A stretch of DNA of 64,000 bases, from positions 1 through 64,000 of the forward strand of contig WNNJ02001731.1 in assembly GCA_012934845.2 (NCBI GenBank), written 5' to 3'. The DNA is from Pomphorhynchus laevis. Taxonomy: Eukaryota; Acanthocephala; Palaeacanthocephala; Echinorhynchida; Pomphorhynchidae. A model generated the notes under the pieces. That model was not told the origin of the DNA, made no database searches, and worked only from the letters and a program-made list of their open reading frames with translations. Both the position numbers and the translations under genes were made by a program. This document shows, piece by piece, positions 10,096 to 23,200 of the stretch (position 1 is its first letter; each line of letters opens with the position of its first letter).

Positions 10096-12915
10096 CAATA
10101 ATTGATGATTAAAACTGGTTATATACATATTTACACGCAGCACTTAACATTAAAATGCAACGTTCACAAATTCAATGAAAAAAAAATACAACTCATTAAT
10201 TAAAACTAAAATAATTAATGCAAAATGTTAAAACTGCAATTATCTCTTTAATTTAAAATAATATCTATGTTGATATACTCTATTGAGGCATATACGGCCG
10301 TGACCCATTTTAGTAAATAAAGTTGATATAATCGGCAAACTTTGCCTTGGCAATATTAATATCATAAACTCTCACACACCGTTTTTCGTGTGTTATTTTT
10401 ATACCAATGAAAATATTTTTAATATTTTAATTCGGCTTAGTCCCACAATAAATATATGCAACTGCATTTATATGATCAGTTGTATCATCAGTTGTTCTTT
10501 TAAAAATTCACCATTTGTTTAAATTCAGCCAAGTTCAAAAATGTCTAAAACGCGTCGCTTATCTTTTTCGATCACTCTTCTGGTCGCACAAATAATGATG
10601 CTGATGGAATTTATTAACGATATAGCGAAAATGTAGAATGCATTTTGAAGTTCATTGTTCACTTTGACGTTCCCCGTTTTTTAAATTTAAAATTTCAATT
10701 TTTGAAATGGATATGGTTTTTTGTTGTAAATTGTGATTATAAAGTGTTACCTAAACATTTTAATGCTCACTTGAAGTGCATTTATCTTTTTAATAGATGA
10801 AGATAACAGTACCAAGTGCAACAAGTGCAATTTGCTTAGAGACTAAGCCTCATCTGATATGAAGTTTATATTTATTGTATAGTAACGAAGATAATGGTGC
10901 AATAAAAATTACATTTGCATGAAGATCGGAGTGCATGTAATTAGATATTCAAAATCGAATTATCATATGCTTCTCGGAACCGTTGATCTGCCTCATCGAC
11001 TACAGTTTATTGTAGTTTAGGAAAAGCTGAAAACTCTCCATTTGAACACGTTTTGTAACTACTAAAAGCGATTAAGTGTGCACGTATCTGTTATCAATTA
11101 CAATGTAAACGAGAGTTTAAAGATAAGAAAATTATATTTGTACAGTATCCGAAGATTGCATGAGACTTTTAATAAACCATGAAACAAAAATGATCAAGAA
11201 TGGAAAAAATACTATATCAATATTTTTAGCGTAAAAATTAAGTTTAAACGAGGAAACAACCAATGCAAACTGAAATAAACAAATTTAAACTTAAATGTTC
11301 AAATAGTGCTTTAAGTTTACCAAACTATGTTTCTTAAACCTAAGAATTTTTCGTAAATTTATTTCCTTTACAGAAACTAATATCCATATGTGATATTTGA
11401 TATAATAATGTTAATATACTAACAACATATTAAAACATTAATATTAATAATACTTTAGTGTGTAATAATATTTTTTGTTACTTGCAATTTTATCTGAATC
11501 AAATAATTCACTTTAAAGTGTCATGAATTTATATTGAATAACATATATTGTGTACTTACTAATAATTAACAAGTAGGAAGTTTAATAAGCTTTTAATTCA
11601 TATTCCCTAGTATATTTTATACTTTACAAGAACAAAATAAGTTTTCTATCGGGTTTCGACACAACGAAGCAAGATATCTTACGTCGAAATCAGGAAATAT
11701 AATTACTATGTATGCATATATAATTTATTGCGGCCCTTCTTATGTATACTTACCTTGTATTTAATCATTCAAGTAAATTATCGTTACATTACTTTTTGAA
11801 TCACGTATTAAGTAAATTGAAAACACATCCCGTTCCCATACTTATTTATCAATTGTTATGTCATTTAATTCTTTTAGTGTAAGTCAGCCTTTCTGCATTC
11901 AGTTTTATGCAAACTTTAGTGCGAATTAAAATACTGTTTTATATATTAAATGTCTGCAGCTTTTGTTTTGTTTTTAGGTGCTTAGCCACGATAGAAAAAT
12001 AATGATATTTTTAAAAAAGTGCGCAATTTATTTAATTAGAGAAAAATAACATACTAGTGCTGGCCGAAGTAGAAGGATCACTCATTTTAATACCTATTTC
12101 AAATAGAACGAAAAAGCGATTGTCATGAAATTATTAATCAATGATCCAGTTTGCCTTAGCAAGTTAAGGCGATGTGAAATTAATTTCTATATATTCGTTC
12201 AATAGTTCATTCAATATATATATATATATTTGGTATTGATATCTATTTTTGCTTGTAATTAAATTGCGGACACAATTTTAATGAACACAAAACATACAGA
12301 ACGGGTAAACAGTTCAGTGCTTTAATATGAAATACAACTGTTTAAGGATTTACTACATCTTATAATTAAAGATAAAACATGTATCTTCAAAAATGTAGAT
12401 ATGAAAAATAGCATCAACCAATTTCGGGAATAATAACGTAGTATGAACTTAAAAAGTACATGAGAGTTAAGCTTTAATTATAATTATCTTAAATCGTATG
12501 TGTCGACAAAGTGTCTTTAAACACTCTTCAACCCGAGAGTTGCTGCTAAAATATAAAATACACAAACGTTCAGCAAAAATCAAATGTCATTAGATAAATA
12601 AAATCGTCGAATTATTACTTTTGTTTAATTGCATATATATATCAGGAACTATATTATAAAACATAATGTTTTACCATTTAGACAAAATTATTTTTCAAAT
12701 TTATCGATTGCCAAATTATATATGAAAAACAAATCAGATCAAATAACTTAGTATACGTATTTTATACTATATATAAATTAAAAATTAAAATAAATAATTA
12801 TAAATAATTACCATTCTCACTTGATTAAGTCTGTAAATGCGAAGTAAAGAAACAAATTTAATAAATTGCGAATTATTTAGCAAATAAATATAGTCCTGTA
12901 TATTTGTGCATGATA
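10096..12915. other. AT-rich intergenic DNA, no gene seen
   Basis: No coding run was found. A short piece at about 12,730-12,830 (ATCAGATCAAATAACTTAGT, then TACGTATTTTATACTATATA) matches the outer end of the Penelope-like family-B tail found elsewhere in the window. Confidence 0.5.
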
Positions 12916-14072
12916 AACAACCGGTTTTTTGTCGATTGAGTTTTATTTGCAAATAACTTTTTTATCAATTAAATTTTTATTTTTAAACAACTGTTTTGTC
13001 AATTTAGTTTTTATTTACAAACAACCTGATTTTTGTCAATTGAGTTTTTATTTGTAAACAACCGGCTTTTTGTCAATTGAATATTTATTTGCAAACAACC
13101 GTTCTTCTGCCATTTTAATTTTTATTTAAAAATAAACTTTTTTGTAAGTTGAAATTTTTTGAAAACAATTGCATTTTGTCAACTGCTTATTTATTTGTAA
13201 ACAAGAAGGTTTTGCCAATTGAGTTTTTTTAAAATCCGTTTTTTTTTGCCAATTGAGTTTTAATTTGTAAACAACCGGTTTATATCGTGTAAGTTTTATT
13301 TGTAAACAACTGGTTTATGCCAATCGAGTTTATGCCAATTGTTTTTATTCGTGAACAACTGGTTTTTGTCAATTGAGTTTTTATTCATAAACAATTGGTT
13401 TTATGCCAATTGAGTTTTTATTTGCAAGCAACCGTTTTTTTGCCAATTGAATTTTTATTTTTAAACAAATTTTTTGTCGGTTGAAATATTTTGTAAACAA
13501 CCGCTTTTTGTCAATTGCGTATTTATTTGTACAAGAAGGTTTTGCCGTTTGAGTTTTTTAAAATCCGTTTTTTTTGTCAATTGAGTTTTTATTCGTAAAA
13601 TAAATAAAATATCTTAAGTAAGTTTTATTTGCAAACAACTGGTTAATGCCAATTGAGTTTATGTCAATTGTTTTTATTTATGAACAACCAGTTTTTGTCA
13701 ATTCAGTTTTTATATATAAGCAATTGGTTTTATGTCAATTGAGTTTTTATTTGCAAACAATCGTTATTTTACCATTTTTATTTTTATTTTTAAAAATCTT
13801 TTTTGTCAGTCGAATTTTTTTGAAAACAGCCGCTTTTTGTCAATTGCGTATTTGTTTGTAAACAAGAAGGTTTTATCAAATGAGATTTTAAAATCCGTTT
13901 TTTTTGTCAATTGAGTTTTTATTTGTAAACAGCGGGTTTATATAATGTGAGTTTTATTTGTAAAGAACCGGTTTATGCCAATTGTTTTTATTTATGAACA
14001 ACTGGCTTTTGTCAATTGAGTTTTTATTTATAAACAATTGGTTTTATGCCAATTAAGTTTTTATTTGTAAAC
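12916..14072 (+). repeat. Minisatellite, about 35-40 bp unit
   Basis: About thirty diverged tandem units follow the pattern TTTTTGTCAATTGAGTTTT then TATTTGTAAACAACCGG. Variants exist (TGCCAATTG, GCCATTTTAAT), and some units are shorter. Longer blocks also repeat in the same order: the run with ACAAGAAGGTTTTG followed by AAATCCG occurs three times (near 13,200, 13,540 and 13,870), so higher-order copies of roughly 330 bp are present. The array is interrupted at 14,073 by a LINE fragment and resumes at 14,563. Confidence 0.9.
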
Positions 14073-14562
14073 GCCAATTCTCCAAAATCCATCATCCTAC
14101 CCCTACAACGAATAATCAACACCGCCGTTCGAGTGCTCTTTCGTCTCCGTTGCTTCGACCACACATCGACATATTTTGCCCAACTCTCCTTACCCACCAT
14201 CCACATCCGCATCAAACTCCGCCTTCTTCTCGTTACTTTTCGTCTCATCGCTGTCGGCTCCCATCGTTCATCAACCTTCCTTTCTTAGACGATACTCGCC
14301 CCACCTCGCTATCGCTTCGTTCCTGTCATACCCTCTTACTCCACGTTCCTAATTACTCCAACAACTACGGTCTCCGATCCTTCCTCGTCGCCGCCTCACT
14401 CGCCTGGAATCAACTCCCTCTCGACGTCCGCCGCGCTCCCTCCTTTATCACATTCAAACACCTCCTCCGTTCACACCTTCTCGACACCTGATTCACAGTT
14501 TTGTTTTGTTGTGGTCATGTAAGCGTGCGCTGGTACGCATTTGCCACGTTAAATAAATCTTG
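14073..14562 (+). mobile_element. GC-rich CR1/L2-like LINE 3' fragment
   Basis: Two overlapping frames encode the C-terminal end of a LINE polymerase: LQRIINTAVRVLFRLRCFDH and RIKLRLLLVTFRLIA, then after a frame change NNYGLRSFLVAASLAWNQLP and FKHLLRSHLLDT with a stop. The typical LAWNQLPLDVR ending and a short 3' tail TTAAATAAATC support a 3' end. It is far richer in C and G than everything around it. It lacks the catalytic part of RT and is a dead 5'-truncated copy. Confidence 0.8.
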
Positions 14563-14665
14563 TTTTTTAAACAACCGTTTTTTCGCCATTTTAATATTTA
14601 TTTGTAAACAACAGGGTTTTTGCCAATTAAGTTTTTATTTACAAACAATCGTTTTTTAATATCGT
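14563..14665 (+). repeat. Remainder of the minisatellite
   Basis: At least two more units (ATATTTATTTGTAAACAACAG and GCCAATTAAGTTTTTATTTA) follow the LINE tail directly. This shows the LINE inserted into a pre-existing array. Confidence 0.85.
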
Positions 14666-15390
14666 TTCTTACGTTACTTTGCAAAATTATGCCATATATG
14701 CAAATTTTATATTTGCATATAAAGCATGTATGCGAATAAAATAAAATATAATAAAATTATAGAGATATGATATTCACCCAAAACCAATTATGTACACGTA
14801 CATATAAGCGTACATACGTAATGTGTATTTTTATATTTAAAATTAATGTACATTTGTAGTAAAAATCAAAAACTCACCTCAATATTAATAAAATATAAAA
14901 TCTATTATTATTTCTTTTATTTTCATTATGGATAAAATCGATAATAGAGTGTTGGGATAATCGGGAATTAAGGTATCAACAGATTTGTAGACGCCTGCGA
15001 GTAGAAATCAATGATGTAACGTAAACGTGATTATTTTGCAATCCACTTTTTTAATAATCTGGATCCATGAGTTAAGAGATAAATTTGTAATAAAATTTAT
15101 TCTTAACATCAAAATGTATCTGTATTTTGATGTATCAGTATAACGAATTTTTCACTGTAATATAAACGAACTTGTCCTTTCACTAGTTTTCATTATATTG
15201 CATATAATATCCAAGAATTAACATTATTTTATCTCGATTTGAGTTCTTTCTATGTGAGATTCGGTCCGTATTTATTTCGGCTTCTGTTTTTTGACAATAG
15301 CGCATTTATATTGTTGCTTCATATATGATGTTATATATATATAAAGTTACATATATGATGTAATATATGATGTCATATATGATGTTACAA
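14666..15390. other. AT-rich DNA, no gene seen
   Basis: Nothing coding is visible. A short tandem of ATATATGATGTTA-like units lies at about 15,320-15,390 just before the SINE copy. Confidence 0.5.
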
Positions 15391-15545
15391 AAGGCAGCAG
15401 AGGAAAATTTCAGCAGATCATTAAAGGACCGAAACATGAAAGGTAAGTGAGGGTCACTGCTGATGAGGTCCACCTACGCTGATTGTAGTGTACAGTGCTG
15501 CATCTAGGATTAAAGAATTCACACGAGGATAATTTATGAAGCCGA
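15391..15545 (+). repeat. Second SINE copy (body and tail only)
   Basis: This copy aligns with the body and tail of the 9.9 kb SINE. It has GGACC-GAAAC (15,426-15,435), CTGATGA-GGTCC (15,460-15,471), then CCACCTACGCTGATTG, GTGCTGCATC and ACGAGGATAAT. The tRNA-like head is missing or unrecognisable. The outer pentamers again pair perfectly although their bases differ from the first copy. Confidence 0.6.
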
Positions 15546-18500
15546 CCAAATGATGATGATACATGATGTTATTAGTCTAATTAGTAGCAATATTATATAA
15601 ATATTATGGCAACACATTAGGATGAGCCTATAATCGCTATTACATAATTTGATGACAATCTATAGCGTAGAGCGTTTTATAAGGTCAAAAAGTCTTCTTT
15701 ATCATTGTATCAACTGTAACCAGATTGCTTTAGGGTGGCATTTTAGCAATTAACATGACACCATTTATAATCAAAAATAAAAACTTTAAAGACTTCTCAT
15801 CATATATATAAATTTTAACATTCAATAACCCGTTTATACAGTCATGATACTATTGACCATATACTATGACCTCTGTTAGCAGTATCAATGCTCTATATAT
15901 TTATTGTACATACAATATGTAAATATATTCAGTATATAATAGTTCTAATTGTATGCTTAACTGCCTTCCGTAATCACTTTTGTTTTGTTTGCATATTCTA
16001 AATAAATTCAACAAACTTATGGTCAACAAAGTGAGCAAAACACGAATAAACTGGCGGCTCAACAACCAATAGTTTGTTTAATTAATTTAGAATGTATATA
16101 TCTGTCATTAAAAAACATGTCATTGGCATGTATTTAGAAAATTTATATAATGTCATTAAAAAATACGTCATTAGCATGTATTTGGCCCAGCTGCTATGTT
16201 GGATCGAGAAATAGGGGCTGAAGCCTGATAGCATAGCAGTTCCTCCTGATGACCTATAATATTTATTCTGATACATCGTATGTTATTTATTAGTCAATTC
16301 ATAACAATTGACTTTTATTTTAAATTTTAACTTGATATAGATTGTATAAAATCTTAAATAATTATTTATCTTTATTTTTGATATATATAGTATTAAATAC
16401 GTAGACACAGTTATATGATCTGAATTATTTGGTTTTGTACATCATATTCAAGGGGCTAGTGTTATGCGTGGTAATTTTAGATTAAAAAGACTTTAGATAT
16501 GAAGTGTCTCGAATAAATAGAATTTAATTCCGGTTTGGTTTGTTGGGTCATTTAAATATAATTACTTATATAATGGTCAAATGTTTATGTGTGGATTCTA
16601 AACGGTAGTCAAACAAGTCATAAATATTATCTTGCCGATCCCTAACCGAATCTTATCAAGCTGGTGGAAGTCTAAGATACTCTCACATGTTCAATTTTTG
16701 ATGATATGAACAAATACAGGTATCATATCTAAAGCTTTGTTTTTTAAAGTCTTCGGGTCAATTTAAATCTGTAATTTTTATCATGTCCATTAAAATTCTG
16801 CCGACAATTGTTACAGAATGACGTAATCACATTGTATTGTTTTAAAAGTCATTTACTCGTAAAATAATAAAATCAAACTAACCAGAAAAACGTATTTTAT
16901 TTTTCCAACGTTCACGTGGCAAGAACATAATTAAACTATTTAATATCCATTTAGCGATGTAATCAAGCGTTTATATCTATTCTTTTTGGTTTAAAACTAT
17001 AGTTTAATGCATATAGGGAGAAGCCTAGATTCGCCACAATTACAATCCTGTCAATTGATACTTGTGATACATTTCTTTGCGAAATCTGTGTTTCAGTTCA
17101 GTTTGCTCATTTGAAATATTGAAAAAAAATATTTTTTATTATTTTGTAAACCCGCTAGAAACCGATCAAAGATTCATTTTGTTTATTGAGCTAGATATTG
17201 TTTGAAACAAATTTAAGTTGGTCTCTAAACTATACGTTACTGTATGAAATAGTTTAAAATTAAGAATGCTGAGGGCCATATGCCGAATTCACGCATTCAT
17301 TTTTACAAAACTAGATTTTAATAAAAACAATTAATCATCTAATTTACACAGTAAAAACTCACATCAAACGAAACGACAAATTTGTAACCACCGCCAATTT
17401 ACAAAATTTGTATATGTATTGTCGAAGATGAAAACGACTTTTAGGAGTTGCAAGGAAAACACCACAATAAAAAAATAAGTTTGGTAATAAGAAAATATAA
17501 GTTTGTTTTTTAACACTTAGATGTAAGAGTGAATATCTAGATTAGGATAGAAGCCTGCTAAATGTTTTTAAATGTAGGACGTATATAATAAGGCAACAAT
17601 CAGATTGAATTTGAGAAGAGAGTATAAAATACGAAAAACGGTTTTGACATTAACTACTACCAATGCTAATCATATACTGCTGCGTCGTTCTATGAATTTA
17701 AGATGAAATTCCAATTTAACAATTTTTTGTAAATATTTGAACACAGAATAATTTATAAAAGTTAATGAATAGTCTTTAAAACTGCTTCAAATAATAGTTA
17801 GATTTTTAAGAGACTTTAGAATTGGGATCAGGACTGCACAAATTTTGTTCATACTTTTTTGTTAAATATTTATTTTCATACAGATTTTTCTCGAATTTAG
17901 CAGCTGGATGGTAGATGCTTTTAGGAACTAGAACATAATTTGTGTAAGTGCCACTATATGCATTTCATATCTTCACTGAAGTTTTGTCACGAAAAATAAT
18001 TTTTTTTACTTAAAAATTATAATTTTCTCTTAAACTTTGACGTTGTGGCATATTAGTGTCTTATACAAACTTTCAATCTAGAGTTATGTTGACACTATTT
18101 CATCTAAAGGATTTTTTGTTGTTCATATCACTTCTCTCTCTACTTGTATTCTTCAAATAAAAAGGATAACATTTCCGAAATCCGATATTTAGTTTCCAAA
18201 AAGTGGTTAATTCGCCTCCATTTTGACTTAATCATTTGTGTATTATCATGTTAATATACCCTAATATTATTAATTATGAATATGTCTTTCATCAATTGGT
18301 ATAGATTATACTTACAACTTCAACGTGTTTTTGGATTAATTGAATTAATGTTTCAGCATTTATTTGTTCATCAACGTAACAGCAATCTTTTTTATCGTAT
18401 ATATATAATTAGCAACATAATCCAGTCCATTTTGCACGGTCAATACATGCATATTGTCATATTTGTATAGTTCATCAACTATAGTCGCCTAATATTCCAA

Positions 18501-20208
18501 ATAGTAGTCATGTAAGTGGGTTAACTCTTAAAGAAGATATGAGCTAAATATAGTCCGAAAATTCGAAATTTACTTTATCATCACATGGCTTGCTATACCC
18601 TTTAGCCTTTTTTCCCTACTCATTGTACACTGTTTATCATGCACTTTAATTTTATCTTGCGTTGTTTAGAATTAAATAATTAGGTGTTAAATATTATGCA
18701 CATATATTATTTTCCTAGTTCGTACTTGTATTCAAATAAAATTAAAAAAAAATAAATTTTTATTATTAAAATTAAATATCTTCTTAACTAATGAAAATAG
18801 GACTAATATTATAATTTCTTATTTACTACTCTATCATTGAACGTTTGGATAAGGATATATCAACATGTCAACATTTTATAAAATAAAATAATATTTAAGT
18901 AAAAAACTAATAATGTGGCAAATACCAGTCGAGAATACAGAAAATGCAAATGCTGGTGCTTATACACTTATAAACTTCTACTTGTGGACTGCTAAATTCA
19001 AATTTTTAAACTGTAAACTATTTTAATTACAATTTCCATAAGCTTTGAATATAATTCTGTACAGAAGCGTCATAGGAGATTGAGCACTTAATGAGATCTA
19101 AACATCCCAAATTTACATATAAGATTATATATATATGTATTATATCTGTATAATATACATATATTATATGTATAAGAGTATCACAATGCTCGATAGTAAA
19201 GCCGACATTAAATTGAACATTTATACTTTTCAAATTTAACTGATAACAATGAAATATAGCATCAACTTTATCATGATTTGACTATAATTTCGTGTGTTTT
19301 ACCTTTACTTTTGAATAATTTCATTTTTTCTCGTTTTGATTTTGTCTTCTATCATTTATTCAACCATCTTTATATCTATGGTTTTGTTTTAAAAGACATA
19401 AGTTTATACCCTTCTTACGCCAGACATAAACTCCAATCGTAAGAGTAAAAAGTAAACAGGAAATGCTATGTCAATTTAAGTGAAAAAAAATATTAATGAG
19501 AAAAATCTTCATTGTCAGCCTTCATGTACCCATTTGTTATGAAATAAATCTTTTATCTATCGACGTTTTGACGAAATAAGTGCCATCTTGTCAAGACAAG
19601 AAATAATTTACAATTTAATGTAGATAGATGAAATATGCATTTTTTGAGCATAAATGATAAAACAAATTTAGAAGGCTTAAATTAATATTTGGAACCTCGT
19701 GTTTTTAGTTGGGACACATCCTCTACAGCGTTGAGTTTCAAGATTACATCATTCAGTAAAATATTTGATCTCGAAATCATACAATAGAAACGTAGTTAAG
19801 ATCAGTATATTTTTACTTTAATACATTAAATGCTTGTATTTTTAGTTCCAAGTAATTATTTTCTATTGCAATAACTTTTGAACTATTATTTAGTTATTTA
19901 TTTATTTTCTACTTGCAATTTTTGAATACTAATAGATCTGTATTTTATTCTGTATTTTTCGGATAAAAATGATATTTTATAATTTTCATTCTCTTCATTT
20001 AATTAATAATTAGATAATTAATGAGTGAACAGCTTGTGTAAACTGCGTTGATTTTCAAATTCAAAATTGCATAATTCAGTAAAATATTAGCTTCCGATAT
20101 CATACAATAGAAACGCAGTAATGAAAAATATTCGCAAATTTGGTTTAAAGAAATATCAACAAAGACGAAAAAGATAAAGTATTCACATTTCAACGTCAGT
20201 GTGTAATA
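15546..20208. other. AT-rich intergenic DNA downstream of USP39, no gene seen
   Basis: Apart from the family-B tail at 16,140-16,440, no coding run, RNA gene or clear element could be supported. The interval lies 3' of USP39. Confidence 0.5.
16140..16440 (+). repeat. Solo tail of Penelope-like family B
   Basis: This copy contains the conserved tail blocks: GTCATTAGCATGTATTTGGC, CTGCTATG and CATAGCAG, CAGTTCCTCCTGATGACC, TTATTTATTAGTCAATTCAT and TACGTAGACACAG. In coding copies of family B the same tail lies directly 3' of the reverse transcriptase, but here no coding sequence adjoins it. The stem pairs GGCCC (16,184-16,188) with GGGCT (16,215-16,219) and CTGCTATG (16,191-16,198) with CATAGCAG (16,232-16,239) interleave. 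Confidence 0.75.
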
Positions 20209-20260
20209 TTTAATATAATCATAAACACAAAGGATGCCTATCCGATTGACTTATGGACAT

Positions 20261-20287
20261 TTAATAGAGTTCGCATTTCTCCCATAT
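20261..20287 (-). CDS. USP39: USP39 exon 11 (terminal)
   Basis: Encodes IWEKCELY and TAA. The junction SESYMQ|IWEK matches human SEAYIQ|IWKRR. The acceptor is AATGATTTTAG. An ATTAAA poly(A)-signal candidate lies about 50 bases past the stop, at 20,214-20,209 on minus. Confidence 0.88.
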   Translation of the reverse strand: MWEKCELY

Positions 20288-23200
20288 CTAAAATCATTGA
20301 CAAAATTGTTCATTTTGATAAAATTAATGAAAAATAAAAAACGTTCAAAACTGAAAATATTTAATCAGACTAGAAGCAATACATACCAAGCACCATGACA
20401 TTAAAAATGCATTTTGAATTTTATCAAATTGGCTGCAGTTAAATAATTTATTGACGACATATAGAGGAAGATGGCATTATTGCTAATAGCGGAAAACTAT
20501 TAGTGAGTCCATAAAATGTGTACATAATTGACGTTTTCTGATCTTCAGTGATCTTAACAGAATATTAAATAGTACTCACAAATGCTCAATGTGTTCTTAT
20601 CAATCGACGAACGAATTATGAATCATTATTCAAAGCAAATCACGGATTTTGTAATTTTTAGCTAATATCGAGCAAGACAGAGCGATAAACTCTTATTGAA
20701 AAAAGCGTCTAATTATAATGATTATTTAATTACATTTAATCCTTACTTAATAATCATTTACTCTTACTAATTACTCATTTTATTTTACTAGGTTAAACTC
20801 CACTGACCTTGAAACGTAACAAGTGACTACCGTACATTTCAAGTGTAATCATTTAAAGCCGTGAAAATGCTGTCGAACATATGCACATTGGAATTTCAAT
20901 AAATTGACTTTGTGTAAGGTGGCATTAGGAATTTCGATATATTTATTATAGCTATAATAATTAGCGGTAATATATAACATATCTCCTAACTTAAAGCGGT
21001 GATTATGGGAGAACATTATAGACATGATAAGTACTTTTATTGAATTAAAATTGTTGAGCTTTCGACCACCAAGGCCATAATATCATGATAATGGCCTTGG
21101 TAGTCGAAAGCTCAACAATTTTTATTCAATAAAAATACTTCTTATGACTATAATGTTCTCCCACAATCACCGCTTTAATCTAAAAAGACACGAATGCAAT
21201 GTTCGCAAAAAAAGATCTCTAACATTGGATAATGTTACGATAGATAGTACAATTATTATTGTAATTATTATATAATTGTAATCGATCATTACAATTAATA
21301 CTAGTATACTACTGTCAGCAAAAATAGTCCATTAAGATATAAAACAATTCACTATTTAACTACGGATTATCAGATCATGTACCTTTGTATCAAATGTTTT
21401 ACGCCCAGAATATTTAATGTTTGCTTTAATTCATCACATATAAATTGATTCGAATTCATATATTCATAATAGCATTTGAATCAAGCGTTTAACAAATATT
21501 GAACAAGCATGCACAAAGTATTTTGAGCACCGTTTAGCTGGAAAAATAATTAATTACTTCAAATGACATACCTGCATATACGATTCTGATAAAGTTATCA
21601 TCTGCGGAAGAAATACGTTAACATGCAGATCTTGCATTTCGTACCAAGTTCCGGTTGGCTATCAAAATATCAAGACTAATTTTTGATTAAAACATTATAA
21701 AAATAATTATGATATAATATAAATATATAATAACAGCAATTTCTTGATAAAAAAATAAAAGTACCACAATATTTTTCTTGTCAACCACTGATCTGAGTGT
21801 CGGGTCGTAGGGGCAATATACGAACCAAACTACTTCATACATCGCGATCCTAGGCTACAGATCAGAGTTCTCTTTCAGATAGCCAATGGCGTTCTACGCC
21901 CAAAATACGTGCGAAGGACGTATTTCTACTTATTATATTGAATCATATAGTATGTCATTCAAATACAAAGTATACTATTTATAATCCATCTATTAAACGT
22001 TTCCGCTTAAGAGCTTAAATAAATTTTTAATAATATTTTGTTGCTTTAAATATTGCAATATATTTTAGTAATATTTTTTGATGTATAATTCTACATTATA
22101 AGAAAAGGAAAAAATCATAAAACTTGCTTGAAAATTAGCAGCCAATATAAATGTCCTATCAAGAATACATAGTTTCAGTATTTCTGACAGAGGTTATATT
22201 ATTGATTAAACAAAGTTCACAGGTCAATAATAACATGCCAGTAGATAAAATCAGATCAGAAAACTGAGTCTACGTATTTTATACGATATTTAAATAAAGA
22301 TATTAATATTAATATTAATATTTAATATTAATATTTAATATTTATAATATTAATATTTATATTAATATTAATATTTTATACTATATATAAATTAAAAATA
22401 AAGATAAATAATTATAAATAATAAATAATTATATAATATTTAATACAATTAATAATTATATAACAATAAAATATATTATTCAAATTTGATATAAAAATCA
22501 ATTTTTATGAATTGACTAATAAATAATATCTGATGTATTCGAATAAGCAATAGAAGTCAAAAGGATGAACTGATATGATGCTAAAAAGTAAAAATAATAC
22601 GACAGTTTTCAATGCATTTTTGCAACTTGGATTGTGCAAAAGATTGTAATACGAGATATAAACGCGTAGGTACTTTGTTAATAATAAAGCATCACGAATG
22701 CATCAGCATGCTACCTTCATTTAAGTAACATCATGTGATGAAGTTAATTCACCGGGTTGTGAGAATAATCAATACCGTTAAAGCAAAAACCCAATAGTGT
22801 AAAGTAGTATTCATAGAGACGATTTTTTGTCCAGACAAAAGTTAAAAATCATTACCTGTTGTTTGGTAATTAGACAAACCCAGCTTTGACTATTAGGTGG
22901 AATCGAAAAAGAAATGTAGCTGAAAATCATTCATTTACGGGCTATAGTAAACGAATAATTCACTTCAGCAAGTACAGGAAACAAACCAAACAATTTTGTT
23001 CTTTAGATGGTGATGTTTACGCTTCTAGATACTTTATTTGTCGAAATAAAGTACCTAATAATAAAAATTATTTATTTATTAATAATAAATTATTTATTAA
23101 TATCTATTATTTATTAATAATAAAATTATTTATCATTTAATAATAAATAATTATTATTCGTGCAGGTTACGAGAGTACATAACATATAAAGTCACATATG

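Noticed and set aside
12916-14665. CRISPR-like array of regular repeats
   Set aside because: Units are contiguous and diverged without unique spacers; this is a eukaryotic minisatellite.
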